Source: Hydractinia symbiolongicarpus
Taxonomy: Eukaryota > Cnidaria > Hydrozoa > Anthoathecata > Hydractiniidae
Length of the DNA: 64,000 nucleotides
NCBI RefSeq assembly: GCF_029227915.1
Contig: NC_079880.1
Span: 28,329,501 to 28,393,500 of the forward strand
Reading direction: 5' to 3'
The position numbers were made by a program, and so were the translations under genes. Below, piece after piece: positions 24,001-36,320 of this stretch (position 1 is the first letter of the stretch; each line of letters opens with the position of its first letter). The notes beneath the pieces are model-generated. The model was given only the letters and a program-made list of their open reading frames with translations. It was not told where the DNA came from and ran no database searches.

Positions 24001-27000
24001 GCCCGGGATTTACGGGAAATCGCGGGTTTTCGTTTGCCCGCGATTAAACCACTTTCATTAAGCGTCTCATCAAAAATGAAAACATTTCTGAAAATTACAA
24101 GTGTCATGCGTTTTAGTGGTGAAAAAATAATTTAAAAAATCGTTCGGGAAATGAGTTTACTCCCTGGTTACCTTCTTTGTATACTTTTGACTATACGGGC
24201 CCAGTCCGGGATTTACGGGAAACCGCGGGTTTTCGTTTGCCGGCGGTTAAACTTCTTTTATTCAGCGTCTCATCAAAAATGAAAACATTTTTAAAAACTA
24301 CAAGTCTCATGGGCTTTAGTGGTGAAATAATAATTTAAATAATCGTTCGGGAAATGAGTTTACTCCCTGGGTACTTTCTTTGTATACTTTTGACTATACG
24401 GGTCGAGTCCGGGGTGTTTACGGGAAATGGCGGGTTTTCGTTTGCCGGCGATTAAACTTCTTTTATTCAGCGTCTCATCAAAAATGAAAACATTTTTAAA
24501 AACTACAAGTCTCACGGTCTTTAGTGGTTAAATAATAATTTAAAAAATCGTTCGGGAAATGAGTTTACTCCCTGGGTACTTTCTTTGTATACATTCGACT
24601 ATACGGGCCAAGCCCGGGATTTACGGGAAATCGCGGGTTTTCGTTTGCCGGCGATTAAACCACTTTCATTAAGCGTCTCATCAAAAATGAAAACATTTCT
24701 GAAAACTACAAGTCTCATGCGTTTTAGTGGTGAAAAAATAATTTAAAAAATCGTTCGGGAAATGACTTTACTCCCTGGGTACTTTCTTTGTATACTTTTG
24801 ACTATATGGGCCGAGTCCGGGATTTACGGGAAGTCGCGGGTTTTCGTTTGCCGGCGATTAAACTTCTTTTATTCAGCGTCTCATCAAAAATGAAAACATT
24901 TTTAAAAACTACAAGTCTCATGGGCTTTAGTGGTGAAATAATAATTTAAATAATCGTTCGGGAAATGAGTTTACTCCCTGGGTACTTTCTTTGTATACTT
25001 TTGACTATACGGGTCGAGTCCGGGGTTTACGGGAAATGGCGGGTTTTCGTTTGCCGGCGATTAAACTTCTTTTATTCAGCGTCTCATCAAAAATGAAAAC
25101 ATTTTTGAAAACTACAAGTCTCATGCGTTTCAGCGGTGAAGAGATAATTTAAAAAATCGTTTTGGAAATGAGTTTACTCCCTGGGTACTTTCTTTGTATA
25201 CTTTTGACTATACGGGCCGAGTCGGGGATTTACGGGAAGTCGCGGGTTTTCGTTTGCCGGCGATTAAACTTCTTTTATTCAGCGTCTCATCAAAAATGAA
25301 AACATTTCTGAAAACTACAAGTGTCATGCGTTTTAGTGGTGAAAAAATAATTTAAAAAATCGTTCGGCAAATGAGTTTACTCCCTGGTTACCTTCTTTGT
25401 ATACTTTTGACTATACGGGCCCAGTCCGGGATTTACGGGAAATCGCGGGTTTTCGTTTGCCGGCGATTAAACTTCTTTTATTCAGCGTCTCATCAAAAAT
25501 GAAAACATTTTTAAAAACTACAAGTCTCATGGGTTTTAGTGGTGAAATAATAATTTAAATAATCGTTCGGGAAATGAGTTTACTCCCTGGGTACTTTCTT
25601 TGTATACTCTTGACTATACGGGTCGAGTCCGGGGTTTACGGGAAATGGCGGGTTTTCGTTTGCCGGCGATGAAACTTCTTTTATTCAGCGTCTCATCAAA
25701 AATGAAAACATTTTAAAAAACTACAAGTCTCACGGGCTTTAGTGGTTAAATAATAATTTAAAAAATCGTTCGGGAAATGAGTTTACTCCCTGGGTACTTT
25801 CTTTGTATACATTCGACTATACGGGCCAAGCCCGGGATTTACGGGAAATCGCGGGTTTTCGTTTGCCGGCGATTAAACCACTTTCATTAAGCGTCTCATC
25901 AAAAATGAAAACATTTCTGAAAACTACAAGTCTCATGCGTTTCAGTGGTGAAAAAATAATTTGAAAAATCGTTCGGGAAATGAACTTACTCCCTGGGTAC
26001 TTTCTTTGTATATTTTGACTATACGGGCCGAGTCCGGGATTTACGGGAAGTCGCGGGTTTTCGTTTGACGGCGATTAAACTTCTTTTATTCAGCGTCTCA
26101 TCAAAAATGAAAACATTTTTAAAAACTACAAGTCTCATGGGCTTTAGTGGTGAAATAATAATTTAAATAATCGTTCGGGAAATGAGTTTACTCCCTGGGT
26201 ACTTTCTTTGTATACTTTTGACTATACGGGTCAAGTCCGGGGTTTACGGGAAATGGCGGGTTTTCGTTTGCCGGCGATTAAACTTCTTTTATTCAGCGTC
26301 TCATCAAAAATGAAAACATTTTTGAAAACTACAAGTCTCATGCGTTTTAGCGGTGAAAAGATAATTTAAAAAATCGTTTTGGAAATGAGTTTACTCCCTG
26401 GGTACTTTCTTTGTATACTTTTGACTATACGGGCCGAGTCGGGGATTTACAGGAAGTCGCGGGTTTTCGTTTGCTGGCGATTAAACTTCTTTTATTCAGC
26501 GTCTCATCAAAAATGAAAACATTTTTAAAAACTACAAGTCTCACGGGCTTTAGTGGTTAAATAATAATTTAAAAAATCGTTCGGGAAATGAGTTTACTCC
26601 CTGGGTACTTTCTTTGTATACTTTTGACTATACGGGCCGAGTCCGGGATTTACGGGAAGTCGCGGGTTTTCGTTTGCCGGCGATTAAACTTCTTTTATTC
26701 AGCGTCTCATCAAAAATGAAAACATTTTTAAAAATTACAAGTCTCATGGGCTTTAGTGGTGAAATAATAACTTGAAAAATCGTTCGGGAAATGAGTTTAC
26801 TCCCTGGGTACTTTCTTTATATACTTTTGACTATACAGGCCCAGTCCGGGATTTACAGGAAATCGCGGGTTTTTGTTTGCCGGCGATTAAACTTCTTTTA
26901 TTCAGCGTCTCATCAAAAATGAAAACATTTTTAAAAACTACAAGTCTCATGGGCTTTAGTGGTGAAATAATAATTTAAATAATCGTTCGGGAAATGAGTT

Positions 27001-30000
27001 TACTCCCTGGGTACTTTCTTTGTATACTTTTGACTATACGGGCCCAGTCCGGGATTTACGGGAAATCGCGGGTTTTCGTTTGCCGGCGATTAAACCACTT
27101 TCATTAAGCGTCTCATCAAAAATGAAAACATTTCTGAAAACTACAAGTGTCATGCGTTTTAGTGGTGAAAAAATAATTTAAAAAATCGTTCGGGAAATGA
27201 GTTTACTCCCTGGTTACCTACTTTGTATACTTTTGACTATACGGGCCCAGTCCGGGATTTACGGGAAATCGCGGGTTTTCGTTTGCCGGCGATTAAACCA
27301 CTTTCATTAAGCGTCTCATCAAAAATGAAAACATTTCTGAAAACTACAAGTCTCATGCGTTTTAGTGGTGAAAAAATAATTTAAAAAATCGTTCGGGAAA
27401 TGACTTTACTCCCTGGGTACTTTCTTTGTATACTTTTGACTATACGGGCCGAGTCCGGGATTTACGGGAAGTCGCGGGTTTTCGTTTTCCGGCGATTAAA
27501 CTTCTTTTATTCAGCGTCTCATCAAAAATGAAAACATTTTTAAAAACTACAAGTCTCATGGGCTTTAGTGGTGAAATAATAATTTAAATAATCGTTCGGG
27601 AAATGAGTTTACTCCCTGGGTACTTTCTTTGTATACTTTTGACTATACGGGCCGAGTCCGGGATTTACGGGAAATGGCGGGTTTTCCTTTGCCGGCGATT
27701 AAACCACTTTCACTAAGCGTCTCATCAAAAATGAAAACATTTCTGAAAACTACAAGTCTCATGCGTTTTAGTGGTGAAAAAATAATTTAAAAAATCGTTC
27801 GGAAAATGAGTTTGCTCCCTGGGTATTTTCTTTGTATACTTTTGACTATACGGGCCGAGTCGGAGATTTACGGGAAGTCGCGGGTTTTCGTTTTCCGGCG
27901 ATTAAACTTCTTTTATTCAGCGTCTCATCAAAAATGAAAACATTTCTGAAAACTACAAGTCTCATGCGTTTTAGTGGTGAAAAAATAATTTAAAAAATCG
28001 TTCGGGAAATGACTTTACTCCCTGGGTACTTTCTTTGTATACTTTTGACTATACGGGCCGAGTCCGGGATTTACGGGAAGTCGCGGGTTTTCGTTTTCCG
28101 GCGATTAAACTTCTTTTATTTAGCGTCTCATCAAAAATGAAAACATTTTTAAAAACTACAAGTCTCATGGGCTTTAGTGGTGAAATAATAATTTAAATAA
28201 TCGTTCGGGAAATGAGTTTACTCCCTGGGTACTTTCTTTGTATACTTTTGACTATACGGGCCGAGTCCGGGATTTACGGGAAATGGCGGGTTTTCGTTTG
28301 CCGGCGATTAAACCACTTTCACTAAGCGTCTCATCAAAAATGAAAACATTTCTGAAAACTACAAGTCTCATGCGTTTTAGTGGTGAAAAAATAATTTAAA
28401 AAATCGTTCGGAAAATGAGTTTGCTCCCTGGGTATTTTCTTTGTATACTTTTGACTATACGGGCCGAGTCGGGGATTTACGGGAAGTCGCGGGTTTTCGT
28501 TTTCCGGCGATTAAACCTCTTTTATTCAGCGTCTCATCAAAAATGATAACATTTTTGAAAACTACAAGTCTCATGCGTTTTAGTGGTGAAAAGATAATTT
28601 AAAAAATCGTTTTGGAAATGAGTTTACTCAGAGGGTACTTTCTTTGTATACATTCGACTATACGGGGTAAGCCCGGGATTTACGGGAAATCGCGGATTTT
28701 CGTTTGCCGGCGATTAAACCACTTTTATTAAGCGTCTCATCAAAAATGAAAACATTTCTGAAAACTACAAGTGTCATGCGTTTTAGTGGTGAAAAAATAA
28801 TTTAAAAAATCGTTCGGGAAATGAGTTTACTCCCTGGTTACCTTCTTTGTATACTTTTGACTATACGGGCCCAGTCCGGGATTTACGGGAAATCGCGGGT
28901 TTTCGTTTGCCGGCGATTAAACTTCTTTTATTCAGCGTCTCATCAAAAATGAAAACATTTTTAAAAACTACAAGTCTCATGGGCTTTAGTGGTGAAATAA
29001 TAATTTAAATAATCGTTCGGGAAATGAGTTTACTCCCTGGGTACTTTCTTTGTATACTTTTGACTATACGGGCCGAGTCCGGGATTTACGGGAAATGGCG
29101 GGTTTTCGTTTGCCGGCGATTAAACCACTTTCACTAAGCGTCTCATCAAAAATGAAAACATTTCTGAAAACTACAAGTCTCATGCGTTTTAGTGGTGAAA
29201 AAATAATTTAAAAAATCGTTCGGAAAATGAGTTTGCTCCCTGGGTATTTTCTTTGTATACTTTTGACTATACGGGCCGAGTCGGGGATTTACGGGAAGTC
29301 GCGGGTTTTCGTTTTCCGGCGATTAAACCTCTTTTATTCAGCGTCTCATCAAAAATGATAACATTTTTGAAAACTACAAGTCTCATGCGTTTTAGTGGTG
29401 AAAAGATAATTTAAAAAATCGTTTTGGAAATGAGTTTACTCACAGGGTACTTTCTTTGTATACATTCGACTATACGGGGTAAGCCCGGGATTTACGGGAA
29501 ATCGCGGATTTTCGTTTGCCGGCGATTAAACCACTTTTATTAAGCGTCTCATCAAAAATGAAAACATTTCTGAAAACTACAAGTGTCATGCGTTTTAGTG
29601 GTGAAAAAATAATTTAAAAAATCGTTCGGGAAATGAGTTTACTCCCTGGTTACCTTCTTTGTATACTTTTGACTATACGGGCCCAGTCCGGGATTTACGG
29701 GAAATCGCGGGTTTTCGTTTGCCGGCGATTAAACTTCTTTTATTCAGCGTCTCATCAAAAATGAAAACATTTTTAAAAACTACAAGTCTCATGGGCTATA
29801 GTGGTGAAATAATAATTTAAATAATCGTTCGGGAAATGAGTTTACTCCCTGGGTACTTTCTTTGTATACTTTTGACTATACGGGTCGAGTCCGGGGTTTA
29901 CGGGGAATGGCGGGTTTTCGTTTGCCGGCGATTAAACTTCTTTTATTCAGCGTCTCATCAAAAATGAAAACATTTTTAAAAACTACAAGTCTCACGGGCT

Positions 30001-32840
30001 TTAGTTGTTAAATAATAATTTAAAAAATCGTTCGGGAAATGAGTTTACTCCCTGGGTACTTTCTTTGTATACATTCGACGATACGGGCCAAGCCCGGGAT
30101 TTACTGGAAATCGCGGGTTTTCGTTTGCCGGCGATTAAACCACGTTCATTAGGCGTCTCATCAAAAATGAAAACATTTCTGAAAACTACAAGTCTCATGC
30201 GTTTTAGTGGTCAAAAAATAATTTAAAAAATCGTTCGGGAAATGACTTTACTCCCTGGGTACTTTCTTTGTATACTTTTGACTATACGGGCCGAGTCCGG
30301 GATTTACGGGAAGTCGCGGGTTTTCGTTTGCCGGCGATTAAACTTCTTTTATTCAGCGTCTCATCAAAAATGAAAACATTTTTGAAAACTACAAGTCTCA
30401 TGCGTTTTAGCGGTGAAAAGATAATTTAAAAAATCGTTTTGGAAATGAGTTTACTCCCTGGGTACTTTCTTTGTATACTTTTGACTATACGGGCCGAGTC
30501 GGGGATTTACGGGAAGTCGCGGGTTTTCGTTTGCCGGCGATTAAACTTCTTTTATTCAGCGTCTCATCAAAAATGAAAACATTTTTAAAAACTACAAGTC
30601 TCATGGGCTTTAGTGGTGAAATAATAATTTAAAAAATCGTTCGGGAAATGAGTTTACTCCCTGGGTACTTTCTTTGTATACTTTTGACTATACGGGCCGA
30701 GTCCGGGATTTACGGGAAGTCGCGGGTTTTCGTTTGCCGGCGATTAAACTTCTTTTATTCAGCGTCTCATCAAAAATGAAAACATTTTTAAAAACTACAA
30801 GTCTCATGGGCTTTAGTGGTGAAATAATAATTTAAATAATCGTTCGGGAAATGAGTTTACTCCCTGGGTACTTTCTTTGTATACTTTTGACTATATGGGT
30901 CGAGTCCGGGGTTTACGGGAAATGGCGGGTTTTCGTTTGCCGGCGATTAAACTTCTTTTATTCAGCGTCTCATCAAAAATGAAAATATTTTCGAAAACTA
31001 CAAGTCTCATGCGTTTTAGCGGTGAAAAGATAATTTAAAAAATCGTTTTGGAAATGAGTTTACTCCCTGGGTACTTTCTTTGTATACTTTTGACTATACG
31101 GGCCGAGTCGGGGATTTACGGGAAGTCGCGGGTTTTCGTTTGCCGGCGATTAAACTTCTTTTATTCAGCGTCTCATCAAAAATGAAAACATTTCTAAAAA
31201 CTACAAGTGTCATGCGTTTTAGTGGTGAAAAAATAATTTAAAAAATCGTTCGGGAAATGAGTTTACTCCCTGGTTACCTTCTTTGTATACTTTTGACTAT
31301 ACGGGCCCAGTCCGGGATTTACGGGAAATCGCGGGTTTTCGTTTGCCGGCGATTAAACTTCTTTTATTCAGCGTCTCATCATAAATGAAAACATTTTTAA
31401 AAACTACAAGTCTCACGGGCTTTAGTTGTTAAATAATAATTTAAAAAATCGTTCGGGAAATGAGTTTACTCCCTGGGTACTTTCTTTGTATACATTCGAC
31501 GATACGGGCCAAGCCCGGGATTTACTGGAAATCGCGGGTTTTCGTTTGCCGGCGATTAAACCACGTTCATTAGGCGTCTCATCAAAAATGAAAACATTTC
31601 TGAAAACTACAAGTCTCATGCGTTTTAGTGGTTAAAAAATAATTTAAAAAATCGTTCGGGAAATGACTTTACTCCCTGGGTACTTTCTTTGTATACTTTT
31701 GACTATACGGGCCGAGTCCGGGATTTACGGGAAGTCGCGGGTTTTCGTTTGCCGGCGATTAAACTTCTTTTATTCAGCGTCTCATCAAAAATGAAAACAT
31801 TTTTAAAAACTACAAGTCTCATGGGCTTTAGTGGTGAAATAGTAATTTAAATAATCGTTCGGGAAATGAGTTTACTCCCTGGGTACTTTCTTTGTATACT
31901 TTTGACTATATGGGTCGAGTCGGGGTTAACGGGAAATGGCGGGTTTTCGTTTGCCGGCGATTAAACTTCTTTTATTCAGCGTCTCATCAAAAATGAAAAC
32001 ATTTTTGAAAACTACAAGTCTCATGCGTTTTAGCGGTGAAAAGATAATTTAAAAAATCGTTTTGGAAATGAGTTTACTCCCTGGGTACTTTCTTTGTATA
32101 CTTTTGACTATACGGGCCGAGTCGGGGATTTACGGGAAGTCGCGGGTTTTCGTTTGCCGGCGATTAAACTTCTTTTATTCAGCGTCTCATCAAAAATGAA
32201 AACATTTTTAAAAACTACAAGTCTCACGGGCTTTAGTTGTTAAATAATAATTTAAAAAATCGTTCGAGAAATGAGTTTACTCCCTGGGTACTTTCTTTGT
32301 ATACATTCGACTATACGGGCCAAGCCCGGGATTTACGGGAAATCGCGGGTTTTCGTTTGCCGGCGATTAAACCACTTTCATTAAGCGTCTTATCAAAAAT
32401 GAAAACATTTCTGAAAACTACAAGTCTCATGCGTTTTAGTGGTGAAAAAATAATTTAAAAAATCGTTCGGGAAATGACTTTACTCCCTGGGTACTTTCTT
32501 TGTATACTTTTGACTATACGGGCCGAGTCCGGGATTTACGGGAAGTCGCGGGTTTTCGTTTGCCGGCGATTAAACTTCTTTTATTCAGCGTCTCATCAAA
32601 AATGAAAACATTTTTAAAAACTACAAGTCTCATGGGCTTTAGTGGTGAAATATCAATTTAAATAATCGTTCGGGAAATGAGTTTACTCCCTGGGTACTTT
32701 CTTTGTATACTTTTGACTATATGGGTCGAGTCCGGGATTTACGGGAAGTCGCGTGTTTTCGTTTGCCGGCAATTAAACTTCTTTTATTCAGCGTCTCATC
32801 AAAAATGAAAACATTTCTAAAAACTACAAGTGTCATGCGT
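30001..32840 (+). repeat. 7-monomer tandem duplication (1421 bp)
   Basis: The stretch at 30001 with TTAGTTGTTAAATAATAA, ATTCGACGATACGGG, TTTACTGGAAATCG and CCACGTTCATTAGGCG recurs at 31422, 1421 bp (seven monomers) later. The related single monomer at about 19046 has the CGATACGGG change but not TTTACTGG or CACGTTC. Those substitutions therefore arose after the large block was copied and before this tandem duplication. Confidence 0.9.
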
Positions 32841-34080
32841 TTTAGTGGTGAAAAAATAATTTAAAAAATCGTTCGGGAAATGAGTTTACTCCCTGGTTAC
32901 CTTCTTTGTATACTTTTGACTATACGGGCCCAGTCCGGGATTTACGGGAAATCGCGGGTTTTCGTTTGCCGGCGATTAAACTTCTTTTATTCAGCGTCTC
33001 ATCATAAATGAAAACATTTTTAAAAACTACAAGTCTCATGGGCTTTAGTGGTGAAATAATAATTTAAATAATCGTTCGGGATATGAGTTTACTCCCTGGG
33101 TACTTTCTTTGTATACTTTTGACTATACGGGCCAAGCCTGGGATTTACGGGAAATCGCGGGTTTTCGTTTGCCGGCGATTAAACCACTTTCATTAAGCGT
33201 CTTATCAAAAATGAAAACATTTCTGAAAACTACAAGTCTCATGCGTTTTAGTGGTGAAAAAATAATTTAAAAAATCGTTCGGGAAATGACTTTACTCCCT
33301 GGGTACTTTCTTTGTATACTTTTGACTATACGGGCCGAGTCCGGGATTTACGGGAAGTCGCGGGTTTTCGTTTGCCGGCGATTAAACTTCTTTTATTCAG
33401 CGTCTCATCAAAAATGAAAACATTTTTAAAAACTACAAGTCTCATGGGCTTTAGTGGTGAAATATCAATTTAAATAATCGTTCGGGAAATGAGTTTACTC
33501 CCTGGGTACTTTCTTTGTATACTTTTGACTATATGGGTCGAGTCCGGGATTTACGGGAAGTCGCGGGTTTTCGTTTGCCGGCAATTAAACTTCTTTTATT
33601 CAGCGTCTCATCAAAAATGAAAACATTTCTAAAAACTACAAGTGTCATGCGTTTTAGTGGTGAAAAAATAATTTAAAAAATCGTTCGGGAAATGAGTTTA
33701 CTCCCTGGTTACCTTCTTTGTATACTTTTGACTATACGGGCCCAGTCCGGGATTTACGGGAAATCGCGGGTTTTCGTTTGCCGGCGATTAAACTTCTTTT
33801 ATTCAGCGTCTCATCATAAATGAAAACATTTTTAAAAACTACAAGTCTCATGGGCTTTAGTGGTGAAATAATAATTTAAATAATCGTTCGGGATATGAGT
33901 TTACTCCCTGGGTACTTTCTTTGTATACTTTTGACTATACGGGTCGAGTCCGGGGTTTACGGAAATGGCGGGTTTTCGTTTGCCGGCGATTAAACTTCTT
34001 TTATTCAGCGTCTCATCAAAAATGAAAACATTTTTAAAAACTACAAGTCTCACGGGCTTTAGTGGTTAAATAATAATTTA
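32450..34080 (+). repeat. 4-monomer tandem duplication (812 bp)
   Basis: The unique variant TATCAATTTAAATAATCG occurs at 32651 and 33463, 812 bp apart. CCGGCAATTAAACTTC and CATCATAAATGAAAAC variants flank it in the same order in both copies. A GCGTGTTTTCG change at about 32752 is confined to the first copy. Confidence 0.9.
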
Positions 34081-36320
34081 AAAAATCGTTCGGGAAATGA
34101 GTTTACTCCCTGGGTACTTTCTTTCTATACATTCGAATATACGGGCCAAGCCCGGGATTTACGGGAAATCGCGGGTTTTCGTTTGCCGGCGATTAAACCA
34201 CTTTCATTAAGCGTCTCATCAAAAATGAAAACATTTCTGAAAACTACAAGTCTCATGCGTTTTAGTGGTGAAAAAATAATTTAAAAAATCGTTCGGGAAA
34301 TGACTTTACTCCCTGGGTACTTTCTTTGTATACTTTTGACTATACGGGCCGAGTCCGGGATTTACAGGAAGTTGCGGGTTTTCGTTTGTCGGCGATTAAA
34401 CTTCTTTTATTCAGTGTCTCATCAAAAATGAAAACATTTTTGAAAACTACAAGTCTCATGCGTTTTAGCGGTGAAAAGATAATATAAAAAATCGTTTTGG
34501 AAATGAGTTTACTCCCTGGGTACTTTCTTTGTATACTTTTGACTATACGGGCCGAGTCGGGGATTTACGGGAAGTCGCGGGTTTTCGTTTGCCGGCGATT
34601 AAACTTCTTTTATTCAGCGTCTCATCAAAAATGAAAACATTTTTAAAAACTACAAGTCTCATGGGCTTTAGTGGTGAAATAATAATTTAAATAATCGTTC
34701 GGGAAATGAGTTTACTCCCTGGGTACTTTCTTTGTATACTTTTGACTATACGGGTCGAGTCCGGGGTTTACGGGAAATGGCGGGTTTTCGTTTGCCGGCG
34801 ATTAAACTTCTTTTATTCAGCGTCTCATCAAAAATGAAAACATTTTTGAAAACTACAAGTCTCATGCGTTTTAGCGGTGAAAAGATAATTTAAAAAATCG
34901 TTCGGGAAATGAGTTTACTCCCTGGTTACCTTCTTTGTATACTTTTGACTATACGGGCCCAGTCCGGGATTTACGGGAAATCGCGGGTTTTCGTTTGCCG
35001 GCGATTAAACTTCTTTTATTCAGCGTCTCATCAAAAATGAAAACATTTTTAAAAACTACAAGTCTCATGGGCTTTAGTGGTGAAATAATAATTTAAATAA
35101 TCGTTCGGGATATGAGTTTACTCCCTGGGTACTTTCTTTGTATACTTTTGACTATACGGGTCGAGTCCGGGGTTTACGGAAATGGCGGGTTTTCGTTTGC
35201 CGGCGATTAAACTTCTTTTATTCAGCGTCTCATCAAAAATGAAAACATTTTTAAAAACTACAAGTCTCACGGGCTTTAGTGGTTAAATAATAATTTAAAA
35301 AATCGTTCGGGAAATGAGTTTACTCCCTGGGTACTTTCTTTCTATACATTCGAATATACGGGCCAAGCCCGGGATTTACGGGAAATCGCGGGTTTTCGTT
35401 TGCCGGCGATTAAACCACTTTCATTAAGCGTCTCATCAAAAATGAAAACATTTCTGAAAACTACAAGTCTCATGCGTTTTAGTGGTGAAAAAATAATTTA
35501 AAAAATCGTTCGGGAAATGACTTTACTCCCTGGGTACTTTCTTTGTATACTTTTGACTATACGGGCCGAGTCCAGGATTTACAGGAAGTTGCGGGTTTTC
35601 GTTTGTCGGCGATTAAACTTCTTTTATTCAGTGTCTCATCAAAAATGAAAACATTTTTAAAAACTACAAGTCTCATGGGCTTTAGTGGTGAAATAATAAT
35701 TTAAATAATCGTTCGGGAAATGAGTTTACTCCCTGGGTACTTTCTTTGTATACTTTTGACTATACGGGTCGAGTCCGGGGTTTACGGGAAATGGCGGGTT
35801 TTTGTTTGCCGGCGATTAAACTTCTTTTATTCAGCGTCTCATCAAAAATGAAAACATTTTTGAAAACTACAAGTCTCATGCGTTTTAGCGGTGAAAAGAT
35901 AATTTAAAAAATCGTTTTGGAAATGAGTTTACTCCCTGGGTACTTTCTTTGTATACTTTTGACTATACGGGCCGAGTCGGGGATTTACGGGAAGTCGTGG
36001 GTTTTCGTTTGCCGGCGATTAAACTTCTTTTATTCAGCGTCTCATCAAAAATGAAAACATTTTTAAAAACTACAAGTCTCATGGGCTTTAGTGGTGAAAT
36101 AATAATTTAAATAATCGTTCGGGAAATGAGTTTACTCCCTGGGTACTTTCTTTGTATACTTTTGACTATACGGGTCGAGTCCGGGGTTTACGGGAAATGG
36201 CGGGTTTTCGTTTGCCGGCGATTAAACTTCTTTTATTCAGCGTCTCATCAAAAATGAAAACATTTTTGAAAACTACAAGTCTCATGCGTTTTAGCGGTGA
36301 AAAGATAATTTAAAAAATCG
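33880..36320 (+). repeat. 6-monomer tandem duplication (1217 bp)
   Basis: GGATATGAGTTTACTCC at 33891 and 35108, CTTTCTATACATTCGAATATAC at 34121 and 35338 (written here as two overlapping landmarks: CTTTCTATAC and ATTCGAATATAC), and AGGAAGTTGCGGG plus TTGTCGGCG downstream recur with a 1217-bp shift. The second copy differs at single sites such as GAGTCCAGGATTTAC. Confidence 0.88.

Larger units (their letters stand above)
22845..34450 (+). repeat. Large block copy 2, matched at 8.23-21.7 kb
   Basis: This downstream counterpart starts at the same old-type monomer (TTTTTGAGAACTACAAG near 22870, matching 8255). It ends near the TTGTCGGCG / CAGTGTCTC monomer at about 34.4 kb, matching about 21.4 kb. 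It lacks the 1220-bp local duplication of copy 1 and gains a 7-monomer one at 30.0-32.8 kb. Confidence 0.82.
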
